20,507 bases of DNA from BRH-c32 sp041674625. GTDB taxonomy: Bacteria > Bacteroidota > Ignavibacteria > Ignavibacteriales > Melioribacteraceae. Positions 15,788-20,507 of this stretch are shown here, in pieces (position 1 is the stretch's first letter; every line of letters begins with the position of its first letter). The stretch spans positions 1-20,507 of the forward strand of contig JBAYVI010000047.1 of assembly GCA_041674625.1 (NCBI GenBank), read 5' to 3'. The translations under genes were made by a program, and so were the position numbers. The notes under the pieces were generated by a model. That model was not told the origin of the DNA, ran no database searches, and saw only the letters and a program-made list of their open reading frames with translations.

Positions 15788-15843
15788 TTGCGATGTTTTT
15801 GGGATGGTGAAGCTATGTGGTATGTTTAGTTATTTCGATAGTA

Positions 15844-15870
15844 CTTAATTTTTAACCGGACTAAATTAAG
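15844..15870. repeat. 8-bp dyad overlapping the permease promoter
   Basis: CTTAATTT (15844-15851) and AAATTAAG (15863-15870) form perfect 8-bp arms around an 11-base centre containing TTAACCGGACT. The second arm covers the proposed -10 element, so the dyad could be an operator, or a hairpin at the 5' end of the transcript. The centre matches one arm of the neighbouring terminator. Confidence 0.45.
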
Positions 15871-15890
15871 ATAATAAAGAATTTTGTCAA
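15863..15890 (-). promoter_or_regulatory. Promoter of the APC permease
   Basis: On the minus strand a perfect TTGACA (15885-15890) is followed after 16 bp by TAATTT (15863-15868). This would give a leader of about 70 bases before the permease ATG at 15787. The terminator of the upstream T9SS gene ends just before it, so the permease should be an independent transcription unit. Confidence 0.5.
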
Positions 15891-15907
15891 AGATAATTCT
15901 TCACTTC

Positions 15908-15934
15908 AAAAAAAGTCCGGCTTTAACCGGACTT
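15908..15934 (-). terminator. Rho-independent terminator after the 524-residue T9SS protein gene
   Basis: On the minus strand the 8-bp stem AAGTCCGG/CCGGACTT (15913-15920 with 15927-15934, six-base loop) is followed by a run of T. It begins eight bases after the stop codon of the gene at 15943. It is almost identical to the hairpin at 17606-17632. Confidence 0.88.
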
Positions 15935-15942
15935 GCGTAATT

Positions 15943-16047
15943 CTAACGGACTAAGACCATTTTCTTTATAAGATTAATATTATTACCTGTTAGACGATAG
16001 AAATAAACACCCGAAGAAAGATTACTTGCATCGAATGTGTATTTATG
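15943..16047 (-). repeat. Near-identical sorting-domain 3' end, copy 1
   Basis: These 105 bp, the last 34 codons plus the TAG stop, match 17669-17773 at 101 of 105 positions by hand alignment. Three differences are synonymous and one changes valine to isoleucine four residues from the end. Homology continues upstream at protein level, but DNA identity falls sharply. Confidence 0.9.
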
Positions 16048-17517
16048 ATTGCCTGATTGTAAATATCTATCACTTAAATTAGCAACTTTCTCTCCTAATA
16101 TATTATAAACATCAAGTGAAAAATATCCTTCTTTCGGAATTGATATTTCTATTGTAGTAGTCGGATTGAACGGATTAGGATAGTTTTGATTTAATTCAAA
16201 ATTAGTGGGAATTGTTTCTTCACTTTTAATATCGGTTATCATCTCCCCGCTTTTATAAAAGTTGATCACTTTAACGGCTAATTCTTTGAGTTTAGTAACG
16301 CTATTAAGATTACTTGATCCTTTCGCTACTAAAATAGCATCATAAAAAGTTAATTTTTCGCCCGGATTAAAAGTAATTGGACCCATATTTAAGTGATAAC
16401 GTCTATCACTTGCTGCATAATAATCAGTATTTTCAAACCAACCTGTTTTTGATTCGGGGTCTCCAGTAAATGGGAAAATAGTAGGCTGACCATCAATCTG
16501 CGAAACGAAGTACTTACCATCATTCATTCTGCCTCTTAAAAGATTATACATTTCCTTCTGACCCAATTCAGTATAGGTGGCAAAATCGTAAGTCCAATTA
16601 TGATCATTTTTATAATTCGGAACGAACGATGATATATTTCTATTAGAATTTGTTTTTATAGGTGATTGAAGAATTACATGTCCAACAGCCGGAGGTGCCT
16701 CTCCAAAAACGGCATCATTATTTTTGGAATTATATGAATAGCCCAAATTCAAAGTTGTATCAACTCCCACAAAATCATCACCGGCATCTCCGAGATCATT
16801 ATCGGCAAAGAAACAGAAATACATACTATCAACTTTGTTATTGCCTTTATTAATGATAATAGTTTTCTCGAAAACTACATCCATCATTTCACCCCAGTTA
16901 AACACAGAAAAAGTCTTCTGCAATTCTAAACCGATTGGATTTGAAAGAAAATATTCATTAGATTTTTCAAAATTCATATCATTCATAACAAACCAGTGCA
17001 TTTCGGTTTCAAGGTTTCCGGGAGCATCATTAGAAGTTCGAGGATTATATAAACCATTTTTGTCATCGTCATAAAAATTTACACCTAAATCTGTTCGCCA
17101 ATTATAGAATCCATTTTCATATTCTTCTTTCTTTTGTGGGTCAGAAATATTTTCCCAATTAGCCGAATATTTCCATGAATGATTTTGTGCTTCTCGTGCT
17201 ATCGGGTTATCGCGATAAATAAATTCACCCGGCAGTAGATTTGTTCTAAAATATATCGTCCCTCCACTAGTAAATTTAGAATTAACAAATCCTCCCCATA
17301 GAAAATTTGAGCTATGCATTACCGTATTATTATCTAATTGCTTAAGCTCTAAACCTGAATTGCCATTTTGATTTTGACCAATTTTATTCGATAAACTGTA
17401 CCAAAGTTTAATGTGATCGGTCTCGATATATGAATAATACGAATTGTTCGTTTGTGCGGAAGCAATTTGTGAAATAAGGATAATAAAGACCAAAGCTGAA
17501 AAGTAATTTTTGGACAT
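15943..17517 (-). CDS. Secreted protein with T9SS type A sorting domain, core unrecognised
   Basis: I start it at 17517 because that ATG begins a signal peptide (MSKNYFSALVFIILISQIASAQ) and has AAAGGTG five bases upstream. An in-frame ATG 22 codons earlier would bury the signal. The 524-residue protein ends with a type IX secretion sorting domain of about 85 residues: NQNYPNPFNPTTTIEISIP, SLDVYNILGEKVANL, then GVYFYRLTGNN to KKMVLVR. It should therefore be exported through the outer membrane and anchored or released. The core is rich in W, N and D and includes an acidic DNDLGDAGDDFVGVDTTLNLGY stretch that may bind calcium. I cannot assign a fold or activity. A clear terminator follows, so it is probably monocistronic or the end of a unit with the gene before it. 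Confidence 0.87.
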   Translation of the reverse strand: MSKNYFSALVFIILISQIASAQTNNSYYSYIETDHIKLWYSLSNKIGQNQNGNSGLELKQLDNNTVMHSSNFLWGGFVNSKFTSGGTIYFRTNLLPGEFIYRDNPIAREAQNHSWKYSANWENISDPQKKEEYENGFYNWRTDLGVNFYDDDKNGLYNPRTSNDAPGNLETEMHWFVMNDMNFEKSNEYFLSNPIGLELQKTFSVFNWGEMMDVVFEKTIIINKGNNKVDSMYFCFFADNDLGDAGDDFVGVDTTLNLGYSYNSKNNDAVFGEAPPAVGHVILQSPIKTNSNRNISSFVPNYKNDHNWTYDFATYTELGQKEMYNLLRGRMNDGKYFVSQIDGQPTIFPFTGDPESKTGWFENTDYYAASDRRYHLNMGPITFNPGEKLTFYDAILVAKGSSNLNSVTKLKELAVKVINFYKSGEMITDIKSEETIPTNFELNQNYPNPFNPTTTIEISIPKEGYFSLDVYNILGEKVANLSDRYLQSGNHKYTFDASNLSSGVYFYRLTGNNINLIKKMVLVR

Positions 17518-17522
17518 AAGAT

Positions 17523-17529
17523 CACCTTT
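17523..17529 (-). promoter_or_regulatory. Ribosome binding site deciding the start of the 524-residue T9SS protein
   Basis: AAAGGTG on the minus strand lies five bases before the ATG at 17517. It supports that start over the in-frame ATG at 17583, which would place 22 extra residues before the signal peptide. Confidence 0.6.
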
Positions 17530-17550
17530 GTAATATGGATTATGTGCTAA

Positions 17551-17562
17551 GATAAATTTATC
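17551..17562. repeat. 12-bp perfect palindrome in the leader of the T9SS gene
   Basis: GATAAATTTATC is a perfect palindrome 34 bp upstream of the start at 17517, within the gap after the terminator of the preceding gene. Its position suits an operator, but in such AT-rich DNA a 12-bp palindrome can arise by chance. Confidence 0.3.
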
Positions 17563-17605
17563 CTTATATAAAAACAATCCCATTTTTTATACCCTAAAAT
17601 CGGAC

Positions 17606-17632
17606 AAAAAAAGTCCGGCTTTCACCGGACTT
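17606..17632 (-). terminator. Rho-independent terminator after the FN3-repeat surface protein
   Basis: On the minus strand the stem AAGTCCGG/CCGGACTT (17611-17618 with 17625-17632, six-base loop) is followed by a T-run. It lies 36 bases after the stop codon at 17669. Stem, loop and tail differ from the other terminator by a single loop base. Confidence 0.88.
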
Positions 17633-17668
17633 TTGTAAATCTACTGCTTTGTTTTTCTTACTCACCCT

Positions 17669-17773
17669 CTAACGGACTAAGATCATTTTCTTTATAAGAT
17701 TAATATTATTACCTGTCAGGCGGTAGAAATAAACACCCGAAGAAAGATTACTTGCATCGAATGTGTATTTATG
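17669..17773 (-). repeat. Near-identical sorting-domain 3' end, copy 2
   Basis: This is the partner of 15943-16047, with four mismatches in 105 bp. It covers the last strands of the sorting domain, from HKYTFDASNLSSGVYFY to the stop. Confidence 0.9.
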
Positions 17774-20507
17774 TACTCCTCTATCCATGTTCTTGCTTAC
17801 GATATTAGTAACTTTCTCACCAAGTGAATTAAATACATCAAGCGAGAAGAAACCACTCTCCGCAATAGAAACTTCTAGTATCGTAGTTGGATTAAATGGG
17901 TTTGGATAGTTTTGCCTTAATTCATAAGCTGATGGAATTTCTGTATTTTGTTCGGCTGAAGTAACTCCACCTGACTTAAATTCTGCAACTTCTGAAAATT
18001 GAGAATATTCACCATTATTCGATTTAGAGCGAACTCTCCAGAAATATGTTTCACCCGCATTAAGATTATTTAATGTAACATTAGCATTTTCAGTTTCAAT
18101 CTGAATAGGATTACTCATTTCAGAATCTTTTGCATATTGCAATTCATAAGTTACTACTTCAGATGCCGTTGGTAAAAACCAAGAGAGCATCGGAGTATTT
18201 TCGATTTCGATACCGCCGACCGGACTAGCTACCATAGGGACAACCGAAGCATTAGTGGCTAAGGTAACAAATGTACCAACATCCGAGAAGCTCGAATAAA
18301 CTGAGCCATCATAGGAGCGAACTTTCCAATAATATGTAACACCGCCTGATAAGCCACTCAATTGATATTGATTCGTGGTTAGATTATAGGAATCCGCACC
18401 TGTAAATGCACTATTATTAGCTACTAATAATTGATAAGTTAATCCAGCAGTGCCGGAATTTAAGAACCATGAAAGATTCGGTGAATTTATATAAACTGTT
18501 ACACCACCAATAGGCCAAGAAAGTATCGGTTTAGCTGCAACCGGTGTGTTATTAACTGTAGAAAATGTTTGTTCATCTGACCAAGCTGAATAAATACCAT
18601 TTAGTTTAGAACGAACTTTCCATTTGTAAGTAACGCCGGCTGTAAGCGGAGTTAAATTATAACTCAATGAAGTAATTCCTGTAACTGTCGGAGTTCCGGT
18701 TAATGCGCCTGTTGAGTATTCAACATCGAAAGTGTAACCTGTAGATGAAGTCATCAAATACCAATTAAGCGATGTGCTTGTAGAATAAACCAACTGACCA
18801 CCTATTGGGAATGATGGATAAGGTTTAACCGGAGTAGCTGATGCCGGAGCAATGGTTTTGAATTTTGCATCAACTGACCAATTAGAGAAATTTGTTCCAT
18901 CTGTTGAGCGAACTCTCCACTTATATTCAGCACCTGAATTAAGATTACTTAATGCCACCGAAAGATTGGAAATATTGGTTATCGAAGCAGTTCCTGTAAA
19001 CGCAGTTGCTAGACCTTCAACAAATTCCACTTGATATGTCAAGCCTGTGGAAGCCGCTCCAAGATACCAATATAGTGTTGGTGAAGTCGAATAAACTACT
19101 GCATTACCAACTGGCCAAGATGGAGTTGGGACGATTACAGTCGGCAAAGAAATTGTTTTAAAACTTGACGGAGTTGACCAATCGGAATAAACTGCACCAG
19201 ATTTTGATCTAACAGCCCAAGAATATTGTTTGCCCGGAAGAAGTGTAACTGAAAGATTTTGGACATTAATATTCGTGTGAGTCGCCACTCCAGTTAATGC
19301 AGTTTGCAAGCCCTCTCTTACTTCCACTTCATAAATTAGACCTGTACTTGCTGTATTTAGATACCAATATAAGGTTGGTACATAAGTATTAAGTGTAGGA
19401 TTTCCAATTGGATATGAAGCAACCGGTTTAACTGCCTTACCAAATGATTTGAAAGTACCGACTTGAGAATATGTAACTACTACACCTGTGGCGGTTTTTA
19501 CTCTTACTTTCCAATAATATAAAGTTCCGGGAACGAGATTATTAATCACTTGGCTTGTAGAACTGATATTAGAAATTACAACCGGAGCAAGAAAATTTGC
19601 AGTCGTAGATAAGAATAGATCATATTTCCAAGTACCACCCATAGGCATATACCATGAAAGAGTTGGAGTTAAGTTAAATAACTCAACACCGTTCAAGGGA
19701 TATGATAAAGTAATGGCAACACTGTTTACCGTAGTGAAGCTAAAATTTGAGCTAAAACCATTAGTCAAAGTTAGTTCACCAACCGAGCTAACCCGCCAGT
19801 AATATGTAGTTGCATTATCTAATGTTCCTAATGAGTAGGTGGTATTTGTTAAGCCGGTTTCATTAACTAAGAAAGTCGCAAAATTAGGATCAGTAGATAC
19901 CTGTAGATTGTAAGATAGTGCATAAGCAACCGGCGACCATGATAGAATCGGCTCAATAGACACGCCTGCAGAATTATTCGCGGGAGCTATGGCAGTTGGA
20001 ATTGCCGGAGTGATTACCGGTTCAACTACTAGATCGCGCAAGTAGTTATTATGATTAAATGAATTAGTCGGGAAAATGCCTGGTGTACCGGGAGTGCCCG
20101 AAAAGACACCATTATTACCATCTGCAACAGTACTTAAAATACCGTTTGTAACAGATGCAAGAAGAGAGTTTGCTCCTTCAGCACCATACTCGGTATTGGA
20201 ATTTACAGAAACTGTATAAACATTTCCCGGATAAATATAGAAATTAACGGGATCAGAAACTTGCCATCCGATTCCTGCTTCGTTGCTGAATTGGGCTGAA
20301 GCTAAAAGAGTACCTGTGCTATTCCATAGATTTCCGATATGAGCACCTGACTCCCCTGCTGTTTTATAGTAACTGAACATTTTTACTTTTGCAACTTGTG
20401 AAGTTGTGAACTTAACTCCCATTTCATAAGGACCGTCATTAAATGTCCCCTGGGTTGGCAATTGAGTAGTGAAAATAGTGTTTAATGAAGATGCAGAAAT
20501 ATCGACA
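17669..20507 (-). CDS. Large T9SS surface protein: DUF4082-like domain, seven FN3-like repeats, sorting domain (5' end outside window)
   Basis: The frame stays open to the right edge, so the start is missing. The TTG at 20461 is only an internal leucine codon. 945 residues are visible. The N-terminal part (about 1-165) resembles DUF4082: TIFTTQLPTQGTFNDGPYE, VKMFSYYKTAGESGAHIGNLW, ending in NSFNHNNYLRDLVVEP. Seven fibronectin-III-like repeats of about 95 residues follow. Each begins with a P-x-G segment and L-x-W-x-L/P, and ends with Y-x-W-K/R-V-R-S...F-S/T-x-x-x-F-x-T. The C-terminus is a type IX sorting domain (RQNYPNPFNPTT to KKMILVR). It should be an exported adhesin-like or carbohydrate-interacting protein, with the upstream catalytic or recognition region not visible. 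A strong terminator follows its stop. Confidence 0.88.
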   Translation of the reverse strand, partial: VDISASSLNTIFTTQLPTQGTFNDGPYEMGVKFTTSQVAKVKMFSYYKTAGESGAHIGNLWNSTGTLLASAQFSNEAGIGWQVSDPVNFYIYPGNVYTVSVNSNTEYGAEGANSLLASVTNGILSTVADGNNGVFSGTPGTPGIFPTNSFNHNNYLRDLVVEPVITPAIPTAIAPANNSAGVSIEPILSWSPVAYALSYNLQVSTDPNFATFLVNETGLTNTTYSLGTLDNATTYYWRVSSVGELTLTNGFSSNFSFTTVNSVAITLSYPLNGVELFNLTPTLSWYMPMGGTWKYDLFLSTTANFLAPVVISNISSTSQVINNLVPGTLYYWKVRVKTATGVVVTYSQVGTFKSFGKAVKPVASYPIGNPTLNTYVPTLYWYLNTASTGLIYEVEVREGLQTALTGVATHTNINVQNLSVTLLPGKQYSWAVRSKSGAVYSDWSTPSSFKTISLPTVIVPTPSWPVGNAVVYSTSPTLYWYLGAASTGLTYQVEFVEGLATAFTGTASITNISNLSVALSNLNSGAEYKWRVRSTDGTNFSNWSVDAKFKTIAPASATPVKPYPSFPIGGQLVYSTSTSLNWYLMTSSTGYTFDVEYSTGALTGTPTVTGITSLSYNLTPLTAGVTYKWKVRSKLNGIYSAWSDEQTFSTVNNTPVAAKPILSWPIGGVTVYINSPNLSWFLNSGTAGLTYQLLVANNSAFTGADSYNLTTNQYQLSGLSGGVTYYWKVRSYDGSVYSSFSDVGTFVTLATNASVVPMVASPVGGIEIENTPMLSWFLPTASEVVTYELQYAKDSEMSNPIQIETENANVTLNNLNAGETYFWRVRSKSNNGEYSQFSEVAEFKSGGVTSAEQNTEIPSAYELRQNYPNPFNPTTILEVSIAESGFFSLDVFNSLGEKVTNIVSKNMDRGVHKYTFDASNLSSGVYFYRLTGNNINLIKKMILVR

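Noticed and set aside
15788..15907. c-di-AMP (ydaO-type) riboswitch before the KimA-like gene
   Set aside because: The leader is only about 70 bases and I see none of the paired structure expected. Only a simple 8-bp dyad is present.
17518..17583. N-terminal extension of the 524-residue T9SS protein to the ATG at 17583
   Set aside because: It would place 22 mostly polar or aromatic residues before a normal signal peptide. The ATG at 17517 has its own AAAGGTG ribosome site.
20459..20461. TTG as the start of the large surface protein
   Set aside because: The frame continues upstream without a stop to the window edge, and the upstream residues (TIFTTQ) belong to the DUF4082-like domain.

Overview
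This AT-rich window looks like a chromosomal segment from an Ignavibacteria-type member of the Bacteroidota/Chlorobiota group. The best evidence is two cell-surface proteins at the right end whose C-termini match the type IX secretion sorting domain, with the NYPNPFNPTT signature common in Ignavibacteria. The assignment is from protein style only. I see no rRNA, tRNA, CRISPR array, transposase or phage gene.

Left part (1-3061). The 3' end of an NtrC-type regulator overlaps a HIT-family nucleotide hydrolase by four bases. Facing it is a tight three-gene minus-strand cluster: an outer-membrane porin-like barrel, a secreted or membrane-anchored FMN-binding-domain protein with an SGAT flavinylation motif, and a small four-helix membrane protein. 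I read this as a candidate envelope flavin or redox module. A 304-bp gap follows with inverted repeats, then a BrnA-like antitoxin gene. Directly before it is a 19-codon ORF resembling the beginning of a BrnT toxin, so this may be an orphaned antitoxin with a gutted toxin.

Central part (3203-13728). Eleven minus-strand genes run with overlaps or short gaps, in transcription order purC, a DUF971 gene, pgsA, pgpA, cinA, recA, recX, a glutaryl-CoA-dehydrogenase-like gene, guaB, a glycosyltransferase and purD. They join purine synthesis (purC, guaB, purD), phosphatidylglycerol synthesis (pgsA then pgpA, consecutive steps) and recombination (recA with its modulator recX). A sigma70-like promoter is visible before purC. 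No terminator is obvious inside the run, and recA has only 39 bp upstream with no visible SOS box.

Right part (13796-20507). A KimA-like APC-superfamily permease has its own TTGACA-type promoter and a dyad over the -10. It is followed by two T9SS cargo genes: a 524-residue protein of unrecognised fold, and a long surface protein cut by the window edge (DUF4082-like domain, seven FN3-like repeats, sorting domain). The two cargo genes share about 105 bp of almost identical 3' coding DNA and nearly identical terminator hairpins.
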